From positions 1,550,001-1,614,000 of the forward strand of contig NZ_VSWH01000001.1 in the NCBI RefSeq assembly GCF_009602705.1: a DNA stretch of 64,000 nt, in the 5' to 3' direction. The translations under genes and the position numbers were made by a program. The notes beneath the pieces were generated by a model, which made no database searches, was not told the origin of the DNA, and saw only the letters and a program-made list of their open reading frames with translations. Source of the stretch: Chryseobacterium vaccae. GTDB lineage: Bacteria; Bacteroidota; Bacteroidia; Flavobacteriales; Weeksellaceae. This document shows, one piece after another, positions 34,107 to 43,381 of the stretch (positions within the stretch are counted from its first letter, which is position 1; each line of letters begins with the position of its first letter).

Positions 34107-36497
34107 TTATGGCTCAACCATAGCCAGACTAATTTTTTTAATATAATCTATAACTTCATCAAAGCTCTGAAAACGCCCAGTTTCATTACCCGTCTCTTCA
34201 TCTTCAGCAATAAAAACATCTTCATAAGGAACCAGCTTCAAACTTTCATTACCGACAAGGATTGACGGACTGTTTTCCCAGCCTTTGGTACGACGGGATA
34301 GGACAGCATCATTATCATGGAAATAGGTAAACTTCATATATTCACAGAGCAGATCGTTAAAATAGCCACCTGTAGTGCTTGCATTTAATTGGTAACCATA
34401 TTTTTCATTAGCCAGCCTTATAAAACCATAATCTCCATATTTAAATAATTTCTTACAATAGATATACAGCTGATGATATTTTAAGTCTGACAGCTTTTGA
34501 CTTATATAAGTTGTTTCCGGATTTTGTCTGATATACCGATCTATTATCAGTTGCAAAGAGTTCTTTATATCCGAATCATCATAGAGCGGATCATCAACTA
34601 AAGAGATCAGTATTTGATTTTTTTTGCTATCTGTAAGGAACCCCAGCCAGTTTTCTCTTCTGGATCTATATGTTTCACCATCATTTTTGAAAAATGATCT
34701 TTTACCTCTGCCCTTACTTCCGAAATAGTTCCCAAAGGTTAATAAAGCTCTTTGCAGCAGATAATCTTTATTATTCAAAATATCGTTTTCAAATAACGGT
34801 TCTATTTTTTTGCTATATGTTCTAAACAGATCTTTATCATTATTGGACATTTTCAGCAGGAATCCGATTTTTCCTTTAAAATAAGGATGTGCTTCTGCTT
34901 TACGGATTAATGCATTCCATGAATCTTCAGAGGTCTTATCAGATTCTGAATTGATTAATTCTGATTTTAAAATCTCCTCTTCTATCTGATCTTTAGTGAA
35001 AACAGATATGAATGTATTCGCATTGACATCTGAAAGCCATTGATGAGTGTTCCTATTATGTTCCTTAATATATCTATTTATTTTTTTTATATCTCTCAGA
35101 GCATTTTTATAAAGTTGGGGACTATCAAAAGTTTGATTGTTATATAAATTAGATAACACCCTGTAATATTCATTAAAATGGTCTTTATCAAAAGCCGAAT
35201 CAGAATTGGCTTCTATGAAAGCTATAATACTATAATTTTTAATCAAATCAGTCCATGCTATTTTCGATGTATTATTAAACAGGAATCTGAAAAACCCGGA
35301 AACTTCTCCTCCATAATCTTCCATTTCGAAAATATTTTCTGAACAGTAATTTAAAACATCAAAATAACATCCAAGTTTATCTTTGAAATCATTCTGATAA
35401 ATCATTTCAAAATCGAAATCTGCCGTATTATTCATAATATCCTCAATAACCTCTCTATTTTTACCTTCTTTAAAAGCAGAATTAACCAAATCGGTTTTTA
35501 ACACCAGGTCGGTTACGTATACAATTTTAAAGAAATTAAAGTAGGCCATGTCTATTTCAAAAACCGTTTCCTTCTTGTAAGTCCAGAACAGATCATTCCA
35601 TTCAACATCAAACTTCAGGGAATCTTTTTCCCACCTTTCTTCACTGACCCATTTTTCATGTTCAATCTTTCCAAACAGCCAGGCTTTAAAGTTTTCAAAT
35701 TCACTAAGCTCTTTTCCGCGGGCATTCATTTTCACGTACAAATCATCAGACAGACTGAAGTTTTTAAGATTAAGAAAATCAAAATGCAGAATTTCCTGGC
35801 CTGTAAGGTTGTTCCAGATCAGTTGATAATCCGGCAGCTCAGTCTTCTTTTTAAAGTAACGGTGTATTTCTTCCAGCACATTCAGCATAGATTTTACAGT
35901 AGGATCATCCAGCCATGTATTAGAAAATGTTTCATGATTAACGATCTCTTCTTTCAGTGAATCTTCAAAGAGAAATTTAACATCTTTGCTGCAAAGCATT
36001 TCTATAAAAAGTTCTGTGCTTTTTCTGGTTTTATACCTAAATCTTTTCAGCAGCCCCAGCTGATCTCTGTTCCCCAACTTTGAAAGAACAAACCAATGGA
36101 TCAGAAACAAAGCCGTAAGTCTCTGCTGCCCATCTAATGGAATCAGAAATACACTTTGTCCGTTATCATTGCTTTTGGTAGTAACACCAGTTTCCGGAAC
36201 AATAAGATCAATACTGTCCGCATAATCCCGGATACTTTTTAGAAGCGATGTAATAGCCGATGTGTTTTTCCGGATCTCCTCCTCATTCTTTTCCCCATAA
36301 ATTTTCCCATAGACGAAATCAAGTCTTAACGGACTGCTGTTCTCCAATGCGGACAACAGTGCTGTGATAAATTTCCTTCTGATCACCGGAATTCTGCCAC
36401 TATCTCTCCCTTGTGCATAATCTCTCTGTATGGCAGGAATTTCGATTCCTATACCGGTTACTATTTCCCAAAATGTACTATATTGATGATCAAGCAT
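34107..36497 (-). CDS. DUF262 protein without visible HNH nuclease domain
   Basis: A 796-residue protein. The N-terminal DUF262 domain carries IPAIQRDYAQGR (21-31) and PLDGQQRLTALFLIHW (DGQQR 122-126), the two motifs of the ParB-like nucleotide-hydrolysing fold used in GmrS, SspE and BrxU. I see no DUF1524 HNH motif (His-x-x-P plus N-x-x-N) in the C-terminal half, which ends in a SLKLVPYEDVFIAEDEETG tail. It follows the 36501-38399 gene by 3 bases and probably acts with it; the pair may split sensing and cleavage. Defence role is inferred from family. Confidence 0.75.
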   Translation of the reverse strand: MLDHQYSTFWEIVTGIGIEIPAIQRDYAQGRDSGRIPVIRRKFITALLSALENSSPLRLDFVYGKIYGEKNEEEIRKNTSAITSLLKSIRDYADSIDLIVPETGVTTKSNDNGQSVFLIPLDGQQRLTALFLIHWFVLSKLGNRDQLGLLKRFRYKTRKSTELFIEMLCSKDVKFLFEDSLKEEIVNHETFSNTWLDDPTVKSMLNVLEEIHRYFKKKTELPDYQLIWNNLTGQEILHFDFLNLKNFSLSDDLYVKMNARGKELSEFENFKAWLFGKIEHEKWVSEERWEKDSLKFDVEWNDLFWTYKKETVFEIDMAYFNFFKIVYVTDLVLKTDLVNSAFKEGKNREVIEDIMNNTADFDFEMIYQNDFKDKLGCYFDVLNYCSENIFEMEDYGGEVSGFFRFLFNNTSKIAWTDLIKNYSIIAFIEANSDSAFDKDHFNEYYRVLSNLYNNQTFDSPQLYKNALRDIKKINRYIKEHNRNTHQWLSDVNANTFISVFTKDQIEEEILKSELINSESDKTSEDSWNALIRKAEAHPYFKGKIGFLLKMSNNDKDLFRTYSKKIEPLFENDILNNKDYLLQRALLTFGNYFGSKGRGKRSFFKNDGETYRSRRENWLGFLTDSKKNQILISLVDDPLYDDSDIKNSLQLIIDRYIRQNPETTYISQKLSDLKYHQLYIYCKKLFKYGDYGFIRLANEKYGYQLNASTTGGYFNDLLCEYMKFTYFHDNDAVLSRRTKGWENSPSILVGNESLKLVPYEDVFIAEDEETGNETGRFQSFDEVIDYIKKISLAMVEP

Positions 36498-36500
36498 GAT

Positions 36501-38399
36501 TTAAGAATTAATTGTTGGTAAAAAGTATTCTAATCTTTCTGCAATAGAACTTTTATATTTTTCGCCGTCTTCTCCCGACCACTGTTCCAGCTTAAGATTT
36601 TCTGAAAAGGTTTTATTAAAGGCATTAAGAGTTTCTACAGGAATGAATACAGGTTTATCATCATCATTCCTTCCCTCTCTGTCAAATTCCAATATCTTGT
36701 TTCTTTTTGTTTTAAACAGATGATTGCTTAATGAACTGTTGGTATTCCGGTCAAGAAGTACCAGATTTGATATCAGGTGTGTTTTATCTTCAAAGGACTC
36801 TATAAGCTTATCTACCTGATCCTGCAGTTCTTTATCTTTTTTAAGTTCTTCAAAGCTGTTTTTGTTTTCCAGCTCATCTAGAATCGTTTTTTCAGCATCA
36901 GAAATTTCCGTATTTTCTTTTCTGTATTCCAGCTGATCTTTAATCCAGAATCTATACTGTTCAAAATCTTCAAGGTTTTTGGGTTTCTGCGGAACAATAT
37001 GTTCTATGCTCCATTTCTCATTGACATACAGCTCAAACGGAAATTTATTCGCTGACATTTTATCTACATAATAGAGAACATTATACAAAAGAAGTACGTT
37101 TTGGGTTTGTTTGTAAAAATCATCATAATGAAGATTTTCTACAGCATAAGCCAGAATATCACGATCGTCTTTTCTGAATGTTTTTCCAAATTTCTCTTTG
37201 ACTCTGTCTTTAAGGTTCTCCTGGAAAACCTTTTTGGTTTTTCCTTTGCTTAAATCCAGAATATCCTGAAGACTGCTTAAGCCCGTCACCGTTAAATAAC
37301 CTATATAATGAAAGAAAAATGAATCATTATACCAATCTACCAGTTTATTGAAGAGCTGTATAATTTCATCCCATTTTGCCTGGAATGCTCCTTCCCTGTC
37401 ATCTTTTAGCTCATCGAAAAACTTTTCATATTTGCGGTAAGCTAAAGTATCATCATTACGGGAATTTTGTTTCAGTTTTAAATCAAACAGATAATCAATT
37501 CGGGTTCCTTTGTTATATCTCTCTGAATCAGGCTGTATAAAGTACCAGAATGTATCATCCTGAAGCTTTTTTTCTACCTGATCCCACTCCAGAGCAAAAC
37601 GATTGATCTTATATTCGGCAACGGCTTTGCTTTCTTTATTTGAAATATCCAGAATAAACAGCGCTTTAATCAATTCGGAAGTTGTTAAAGATATTTTTCC
37701 TTTATTGTTGTTCAGAAAAACGTCAATAACTCCATGATCACTTACAGCATCATCTAAAGAATACCATATTACATGAACATGATGAAGCAGTTTTTCGATA
37801 AAACATTTCTGTTTATCACTTTCCAGGCACTGTTCAAACCAGTTTTTTATATAATATCCAACGATAAAAAAATGATAAATGTCTACATTATCAAAATGTC
37901 TGTTTGCCGTTACAAAATCTTTCCAGCTGTTATTGGCTTCAGCTACATATTTTTTATAATTCTTATCTTCTAATAGATCCTCATTGATTTGTGAAGGGAT
38001 ATAACTGAACATTTCAGTAAGCTTCTTAGAAAGAAACTCTCCGCTTTTTTCCCGGATTTTATAATGAATAGAATACCGGATGATGTCTTCATACGCACCA
38101 AGAGAACGGAGATAATGCAGTAAAATATAAATTGTTGTCATCCTCTGCTGCCCGTCAATCACTTCATTTTCGAGAGACAGACTATTTCCTTCATATTCCT
38201 GTTTATCGATTCCCAGCGGCTTCAGAATTACAGGTTGTATACAGTAGATTCCTTTTGTATCATCATATTCATTAATATCATTTAACAGTTCAAGAATCTC
38301 TTTCTTACCCCATTTATATCCCCGCTGGTATTTTTCTATGATAAAACTTTTGTTGTTTAATCCGCGAACAGGCATCAAAAGCAGTGTATTATCTTTCAT
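36501..38399 (-). CDS. DUF262-DUF1524 restriction-type protein
   Basis: A 632-residue protein that fuses the two domains of GmrSD-type enzymes. The N-terminal DUF262 part shows IIEKYQRGYKWGKKEI (YQRGYKW 24-30) and VIDGQQRMTTIYILLHYL (DGQQR 82-86). The C-terminal DUF1524 HNH nuclease part shows SIEHIVPQ (H467) and LISNLVLLDRNTNSSLSNHL then KTKRNKI, with the Asn and Lys residues of that family. Known relatives cut modified phage DNA or are components of phage-defence islands. It is the first gene of a two-gene operon. No methyltransferase or BREX gene is nearby. Confidence 0.88.
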   Translation of the reverse strand: MKDNTLLLMPVRGLNNKSFIIEKYQRGYKWGKKEILELLNDINEYDDTKGIYCIQPVILKPLGIDKQEYEGNSLSLENEVIDGQQRMTTIYILLHYLRSLGAYEDIIRYSIHYKIREKSGEFLSKKLTEMFSYIPSQINEDLLEDKNYKKYVAEANNSWKDFVTANRHFDNVDIYHFFIVGYYIKNWFEQCLESDKQKCFIEKLLHHVHVIWYSLDDAVSDHGVIDVFLNNNKGKISLTTSELIKALFILDISNKESKAVAEYKINRFALEWDQVEKKLQDDTFWYFIQPDSERYNKGTRIDYLFDLKLKQNSRNDDTLAYRKYEKFFDELKDDREGAFQAKWDEIIQLFNKLVDWYNDSFFFHYIGYLTVTGLSSLQDILDLSKGKTKKVFQENLKDRVKEKFGKTFRKDDRDILAYAVENLHYDDFYKQTQNVLLLYNVLYYVDKMSANKFPFELYVNEKWSIEHIVPQKPKNLEDFEQYRFWIKDQLEYRKENTEISDAEKTILDELENKNSFEELKKDKELQDQVDKLIESFEDKTHLISNLVLLDRNTNSSLSNHLFKTKRNKILEFDREGRNDDDKPVFIPVETLNAFNKTFSENLKLEQWSGEDGEKYKSSIAERLEYFLPTINS

Positions 38400-38527
38400 G
38401 CAGTATGTTTTCAGGTTTGTTTTTATTTTTACAATAAGCTTCCACAGTGCTTATTTGCTAAACTACCGCAAGTATACTCAAAATCTTTAATTCCTGATTA
38501 CGGGAAAACGTATTTTCTGAAGAAATT

Positions 38528-39250
38528 TCACAATCCTTTCTTTCCCTCGATCCAGTAAGCCTGTGACCGGATGCATTTATGAGCAACTCCTTTTGCTTTC
38601 AGGAATTTTCGGACCAGGGACATGGTGTTTCCGTTTCCGGTGAGATAAAATATAACCTCATCATTATGAATGGTTTCTTTTTCATCTCTCAGAAAGTCAT
38701 TTAGGGCTTCTATAATTTCCAATGGGGAATTTTTGGGAGTGTGGTATCCGAAAAGTCCGAATATTTCCAAAGCGGCAGGATCTTCAAGTTCGTGAAGACA
38801 GACAAAAGAACCACCTGTTTCTTCAGCCGTTTGTTTAATAGAAAGAGAACTTCCCAACGAGGTTTCATCACCAATGGAAAAATGGATTTTAGCATCGGGC
38901 TCAAAAAAGCGTTTTCCTCTGGGCATAAGGATTTTTATGGAATCTCCGGAAGATAAACCGTTGATAAAACGGCTTCCTACAGCATCGGTATCATGAAGAT
39001 GAAATACCACATCAAAAGTTCCTTCTGTTTTGTTAAAGTTCAGTAGTGAGTAATTCCGGAAGTCCCTTTCATTCACCCGGATTCCGATGGCATAGGCAGG
39101 TTCAAAATCAACATTAATCAGATCGGTGCTGAAACGAAGTCTGCGAAGGTTCTCTGAAACAGACTCTATATGGGTAACCGTGCATTCTTTAAATTTTGAG
39201 GACCAGACATTTTCTACAGTGTCATTGATCCATTTTGGCAAACTTGGCAT
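38528..39250 (-). CDS. Siderophore-interacting FAD-binding protein (SIP/ViuB-like)
   Basis: A 240-residue cytosolic flavoprotein. It has the FAD-binding barrel text RDFRNYSLLNFNKTEGTFDVVFHLHD and DSIKILMPRGKRFF, and a C-terminal SIP domain (IHFSIGDETSLGSSLSI, EVIFYLTGNGNTMSLVRKFL, QAYWIEGKKGL). The family reduces ferric siderophores to release iron. The next gene upstream on the same strand encodes an AraC regulator ending at 39339, which could control it. No siderophore receptor is adjacent. Confidence 0.85.
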   Translation of the reverse strand: MPSLPKWINDTVENVWSSKFKECTVTHIESVSENLRRLRFSTDLINVDFEPAYAIGIRVNERDFRNYSLLNFNKTEGTFDVVFHLHDTDAVGSRFINGLSSGDSIKILMPRGKRFFEPDAKIHFSIGDETSLGSSLSIKQTAEETGGSFVCLHELEDPAALEIFGLFGYHTPKNSPLEIIEALNDFLRDEKETIHNDEVIFYLTGNGNTMSLVRKFLKAKGVAHKCIRSQAYWIEGKKGL

Positions 39251-39338
39251 CTTTATTTTTTACTGCAAAGGAAGCCTTAAAATGAAAATATACCGATAGC
39301 TGTTTCGTGGTAATGATTGGACAAAACGTGGTTTATTT

Positions 39339-40214
39339 CTACTTTTGACTGGTATCACGGAATTCTGAAGGTGGTTTTCCTTCTAATTTAGAAAAAAGCC
39401 TTGTAAAATAAGCATGATCGCTGTATCCAAGTTCATAGGCAATCTCTTTTACAGTAAGGCGGGTAAAAAACAGAGTTCTTTTTGCTTCGATCAAAATTTC
39501 CTGATGAATCCAGTATTGTGCTGATTTTCCTGTTATTTCCCGGATCACCTCTGTGAGATAACTTCGTGAAATATTAAGAAGGCCTGCATAATCAGATGGA
39601 CTTTTCATAGTTTTAAAATTCTTCCTTACCAAAATTCTGAACGCTCTGGTCAGCTGTAGAGAACGGCTTTCGTTTGATATTTCCGGACCAATATTCTGGA
39701 TATAAATAAACGCAAACATTTCTGTAAAAGCATTCAACAGGGATCTTATCACCAGATTTACCTGTTGAGCAGAGAACATTTCGTCTGTACAACACTTATT
39801 CAGCAACTCTGCTGAACGGTCCAGCAGATCCATCCATTTTTCCTCAACGGGTAATGGTTCTATTTCAGTCAAAGTTTCTTCAAATACCGCCCTTACAGTG
39901 TCTGGAACCAGGTCTACCTTCACGGCTGCAAACCATCCGGAAACCTCCTTCATCAGAAGCCCCTGATGTACCTGGCCAGGCAGTACACAAAACATGGAAG
40001 CCCCTTCTGCCTCCACTCTGTTAAAATCTACCATCATTCTTACATGGCCGCTTTTCATAAAGGTGAAAATATAATGGCTGTCACGATGGACACCTTTATC
40101 CACAAGGATTTCTTCGGAATGTTTGGCCCGGTTATCCATTCTTTCGATAATGAAACCCCGCTGTGAGATATCGTCAAGATCATAGGTAGGAATAGATTGT
40201 TTCGCTTTGGTCAT
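39339..40214 (-). CDS. AraC-family transcriptional regulator
   Basis: A 291-residue regulator. The N-terminal cupin-like half includes HYIFTFMKSGHVRMMVDFNRVEAEGASMFCVLPGQVHQG. The C-terminal double helix-turn-helix reads SPSDYAGLLNISRSYLTEVIREITGKSAQYWI then VKEIAYELGYSDHAYFTRLFSKLEGKPPSEFR. It lies 88 bases before the siderophore-interacting gene on the same strand and may regulate it. A minus-strand TATCTTTG box lies at 40330-40323, giving a leader of about 100 bases. Confidence 0.9.
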   Translation of the reverse strand: MTKAKQSIPTYDLDDISQRGFIIERMDNRAKHSEEILVDKGVHRDSHYIFTFMKSGHVRMMVDFNRVEAEGASMFCVLPGQVHQGLLMKEVSGWFAAVKVDLVPDTVRAVFEETLTEIEPLPVEEKWMDLLDRSAELLNKCCTDEMFSAQQVNLVIRSLLNAFTEMFAFIYIQNIGPEISNESRSLQLTRAFRILVRKNFKTMKSPSDYAGLLNISRSYLTEVIREITGKSAQYWIHQEILIEAKRTLFFTRLTVKEIAYELGYSDHAYFTRLFSKLEGKPPSEFRDTSQK

Positions 40215-40322
40215 GATATAAATTCATTAAAAGAAAGAAAGTTAATAATCCTGAAGTGTAGTGCTCTATTTTTTTAAGATCACCCGCTGACTGTATTCAA
40301 CTTCCTGAGGCTTTTCCGCAAA

Positions 40323-40330
40323 CAAAGATA
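40323..40330 (-). promoter_or_regulatory. -7 box of the AraC gene at 39339-40214
   Basis: The minus strand reads TATCTTTG, an exact TAnnTTTG. Confidence 0.4.
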
Positions 40331-41061
40331 AGATTCCGGAAAATAAAAAGAATCTTTTTTTCAATACTTTTTTAATGCATTTTCAGGTATTTTTTCATTA
40401 ATTCTACTTTCAAATATTTTTTTTGGTGCAAAAAACAGCTTACACAAAGGGTTTCAGGAAATATGAAAAATAATCATATAATTCTACATGTTGTGATAAA
40501 TATTTTGTATATTGCATAAACAAACCAACGTTAAAAATATTTTTTTATGAAAAAGGCAAATAATTTTACTGCTGCAGACATGGTCTCCGGCAAAAGTATT
40601 TCAGGATTTGTATAGAGGCTAAAACCTGCTTCCGAATCAAAGAAGTTCAACAAAAAATATACTCTTCTTCTTTGATCATCATGCAGAACTTTCGCTAAAA
40701 AACAAAATAATCTGAAACCACCGGTCTGTTTACTTTACAGACACGCCTAGGCACTCTCAGGCAGAGAAAAACTTTAATTCTTTGGGAATCCGTAGTTTCC
40801 AATTAAGATTTGCAGGTCACTCTTCAAATCCGGATTTTACCGGAATACAGCTTTGTATTCAACTGGAAAAATTAATCATCAATATCCCTTTTATAGTAAA
40901 ATAAAATCGAAAAAGACTAGCCATACATAGGTCGAGGTTATATTATTATCTGTAATATACTCCTTATACCTTCCTGAAACCCTTAAAGGCTCTGCTGTGT
41001 AAGTTAAGGAGCTCAGCTACTCCTTAACTAAAAATCAGCCTGGACATATTATGTTTTGAAA
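40331..41061. other. Long intergenic region with small peptide frame and hairpins
   Basis: This stretch precedes the 41266-48159 locus. It holds a 22-residue open frame at 40547-40615 (MKKANNFTAADMVSGKSISG, then FV), followed by an inverted repeat ATCAAAGAAG (40636-40645) / CTTCTTTGAT (40667-40676). A perfect 10-bp hairpin AGTTAAGGAG / CTCCTTAACT lies at 41002-41029 and has no T-run on either side. No larger gene is seen. It may contain the promoter and leader of the peptide locus, but no exact -7 box was found. Confidence 0.35.
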
Positions 41062-41262
41062 TTACTGAAACTTTTCAAGTTGGCAGCAGGTTTTTTCTAT
41101 GCATTTTTTAAAATATTTCTGGGATTGATTTATAATTATAATGTAGATAACATAATTCACATTAACTCCCATTAATAAAGGGAATGGAGCCAAAACAGCA
41201 TTAAGATAACTGTCAGCATTATATAAAACTAATGAATAATTAACCATTAAAACCAGTATCAT
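41062..41262 (-). CDS. Possible small membrane protein (66 aa)
   Basis: From the ATG at 41262 the minus strand encodes MILVLMVNYSLVLYNADSYL, then NAVLAPFPLLMGVNVNYVIY, then IIIINQ and a basic Lys/Cys-rich tail. Two hydrophobic segments are evident. It is divergent from the AAA+ gene, whose ATG is only 4 bases away, so the two starts nearly touch, which argues for caution. No family recognised; it may be a chance frame in AT-rich DNA. Confidence 0.3.
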   Translation of the reverse strand: MILVLMVNYSLVLYNADSYLNAVLAPFPLLMGVNVNYVIYIIIINQSQKYFKKCIEKTCCQLEKFQ

Positions 41263-41265
41263 CCA

Positions 41266-42402
41266 ATGGAAAATGTTACCCTTCACATTTCGGCAATAGA
41301 TAAGTATGCTGTTAATTTTAATGAGCATGCAAAATCCAACCGCTATGACCCTGTTTTTTACAGAAATATTGAGATTAAGAAAATTATTGAAACATTATGC
41401 AGAAGGGTTAAAAACAATGTCATTCTGCTGGGACATCCCGGTGTAGGAAAAACGGCCATTGTGGAATGCATTGCCCAGATGATTGTTCGGAATGAGGTTC
41501 CTGACGGGCTTCAAAATAAAAAAGTGTATGGAATCAAAATGTCTACAATGCTGGCCGGAACAAGTTACAGAGGCGAGTTTGAAGAAAGGGCGGAAGAGCT
41601 CCTGAAAGAAATATGCCGCAGTGAAGTGATCCTGTTTATTGATGAACTGCATACGATTATGAAAGCCGGAGCCTCTGAAGGGTCGGTAGATTTTGTAAAC
41701 CTGCTCAAACCTTATATTGCCAGGGGTGATATCCAGCTGATTGGGGCAACTACTTTTATGGAGTATGACAGTTCTATCTTTCTTGACAAAGCATTGGACA
41801 GACGGTTTCACAAGGTAACCATCGAAGAACCGGAAGACTATGTTACTTACCTCATCATCAAAAAGCTGAAACACCGGTATGAGGAATTTTATAAAGTACT
41901 GATCAATGACGAGGCTGTTCTGGAAGCCGTAAAGCTTACTAAAAACATAAAGGACTCCTATTTTCCGGATAAGGCCATTGACCTTGTGGATCTGGCATGC
42001 TCAAGCCTGGTGATGAATAATGAATTTAAATATTCTGATGCTCTTATTGAACTGGAATATAAAGAAGATTTCCATGATAACTTAAATAATGATCCGCTGT
42101 TTAAAGATATTTTTAAGAATAAGCAGGATATCAATATCAGTCTGGTAAAGGAGACCAAAGAGAAGATTATTGAAACTTTTGAGATCAATAAAAAAAATTT
42201 CGCAGAACAAAAAAAGAAATTAAAACTACTGAACTCTTACATAAAAGAGGCCGGCTCTATGAAAAAACAGGGTTATAACTCTAAATCTGAAGAGATACTG
42301 GAAGTCATCATCCCCTCCATTATCAGCGATATTCAACATCATAAAGTGGAATTGACAAAGGAATTTATCAACTTATTTTATACCAATAGCTATGGAAGAT
42401 AA
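41266..42402 (+). CDS. ClpB/ClpA D1-like AAA+ ATPase, single domain
   Basis: A 378-residue AAA+ protein that corresponds to the first ATPase domain of ClpB/ClpA only. Walker A is GHPGVGKT (56-63), the pore loop is TSYRGEFEER (Y101), Walker B is VILFIDELHT (D126, E127), sensor 1 is LIGATT (T162 region), and the arginine finger is in LDRRF (R179/R180). It lacks the Clp N-domain and the D2 domain; the C-terminus from about 290 is charged and helical (probable coiled coil). ClpB-type ATPases thread or remodel proteins. Here it opens the peptide locus and its stop overlaps the next gene by 11 bases, so it may unfold or hand over the peptide substrate or remodel the TrpRS-like proteins. This role is inferred. 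Confidence 0.85.
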   Translation: MENVTLHISAIDKYAVNFNEHAKSNRYDPVFYRNIEIKKIIETLCRRVKNNVILLGHPGVGKTAIVECIAQMIVRNEVPDGLQNKKVYGIKMSTMLAGTSYRGEFEERAEELLKEICRSEVILFIDELHTIMKAGASEGSVDFVNLLKPYIARGDIQLIGATTFMEYDSSIFLDKALDRRFHKVTIEEPEDYVTYLIIKKLKHRYEEFYKVLINDEAVLEAVKLTKNIKDSYFPDKAIDLVDLACSSLVMNNEFKYSDALIELEYKEDFHDNLNNDPLFKDIFKNKQDINISLVKETKEKIIETFEINKKNFAEQKKKLKLLNSYIKEAGSMKKQGYNSKSEEILEVIIPSIISDIQHHKVELTKEFINLFYTNSYGR

Positions 42403-43351
42403 TATCACCTACAAACTGAAGCAGGTATGTGTGCAAAACCCTATTTTCGGACCAAGAAATCTGGGGCACTACTGGGGCTCTATGAAAGATTTTGTTAACA
42501 GCCAGAGTCAGCATGAATCATTTCTTGTTATTGATGATGTCATGGCCATACTCATGAATCCCAAGGAAGCCGGAGCCATTAAAAACAGAACTTATTTCGT
42601 ACTGCAGGATTTCATCAACTGTGGATATGATTTTGAAAAAAACCGTATTGTTCTGACAAGTTCCTTTATGCCTGAAATTATGGAACTGGTTATTTTTTAC
42701 TCCGATTTTATAGATTTCAAGTTTTGCCATTATCTGTATGAGAATTCATTTTTAGGAGGACTCAAATCTTATCAGAGAGATGAACTTGGCCTTAATCTGT
42801 ATCCTTCCGTTTTTGAACTCCTCTACCCTCAGCTGAGCATACCAGCGATTTCATTTGCTCTGGAAACCGAATTATTTATGGGAGGAGAAGAAATCATAGG
42901 CTACACTTATATTATGAATATCATTAAAAATAATATCAAAAAAGTATACAACGATTATAATTATCCTCCTTTATACGAACCTGCAAGAAATGGCTATGTA
43001 TTGGGCCTGGATGGTGAGTATATGTTTCAGCACAACAGTATTTTTTTATCGGAGGATGAAGATTCTCTGGTCGAAAAAATTGACAAAATTGACAATAAAA
43101 AGGTTATTGAGGACTGGCTGACCTCTGCAGGCCATCAGAATGTTTTTGAATTTTATTCTGCCGATCAGGATTTTACTTATCTCAAAAATCTGCTTAAAGA
43201 CATATTGGTTAATGAATTGAGGCCTTTCAGGGAAAACCAGCTGGAAATAGATGATCTTGATAAAATTATTACCAGCAATTATGAATCTGTAAAAGATCAG
43301 TTTTCCGGCCATATCAGGACCATGAAAAGAGAAATTTATAACATTCTCTGA
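42392..43351 (+). CDS. TrpRS-like class I synthetase paralog 1 (motifs degenerate)
   Basis: A 319-residue protein with the tryptophanyl-tRNA synthetase layout: HIGH-type motif FGPRNLGHYWGS (20-30), central LYPQLSIPAISFALE region, GGEEIIGY (164-171) where TrpRS has GxDQxxH, and GLDGEYMFQHN (205-215) where TrpRS has GxDGxKMSKS. The C-terminal helix NELRPFRENQLEIDDLDKII matches the TrpRS end (E-x-L-R-P). KMSKS is therefore replaced by YMFQH. HIGH is kept, so ATP/adenylate binding is plausible, but ordinary tRNA charging is doubtful. It overlaps the AAA+ gene at its start and is followed by the radical SAM gene. Its paralog is at 45211-46158. Confidence 0.8.
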   Translation: MEDNITYKLKQVCVQNPIFGPRNLGHYWGSMKDFVNSQSQHESFLVIDDVMAILMNPKEAGAIKNRTYFVLQDFINCGYDFEKNRIVLTSSFMPEIMELVIFYSDFIDFKFCHYLYENSFLGGLKSYQRDELGLNLYPSVFELLYPQLSIPAISFALETELFMGGEEIIGYTYIMNIIKNNIKKVYNDYNYPPLYEPARNGYVLGLDGEYMFQHNSIFLSEDEDSLVEKIDKIDNKKVIEDWLTSAGHQNVFEFYSADQDFTYLKNLLKDILVNELRPFRENQLEIDDLDKIITSNYESVKDQFSGHIRTMKREIYNIL

Positions 43352-43381
43352 AAAAATTTAACTACTAAAAAACAAAATAAT

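Noticed and set aside
30422..38399. Complete BREX, Dnd/Ssp or classical restriction-modification system
   Set aside because: No methyltransferase, PglX/PglZ, DndBCDE or SspABCD homolog is present near the DUF262 genes.
40636..41029. Intrinsic terminators in the gap before the peptide locus
   Set aside because: The inverted repeats at 40636-40676 and 41002-41029 are not followed by T-runs on either strand.
41395..41874. Minus-strand frame of 159 codons opposite the AAA+ gene
   Set aside because: The opposite strand encodes all AAA+ motifs, so this frame is a shadow despite its length.
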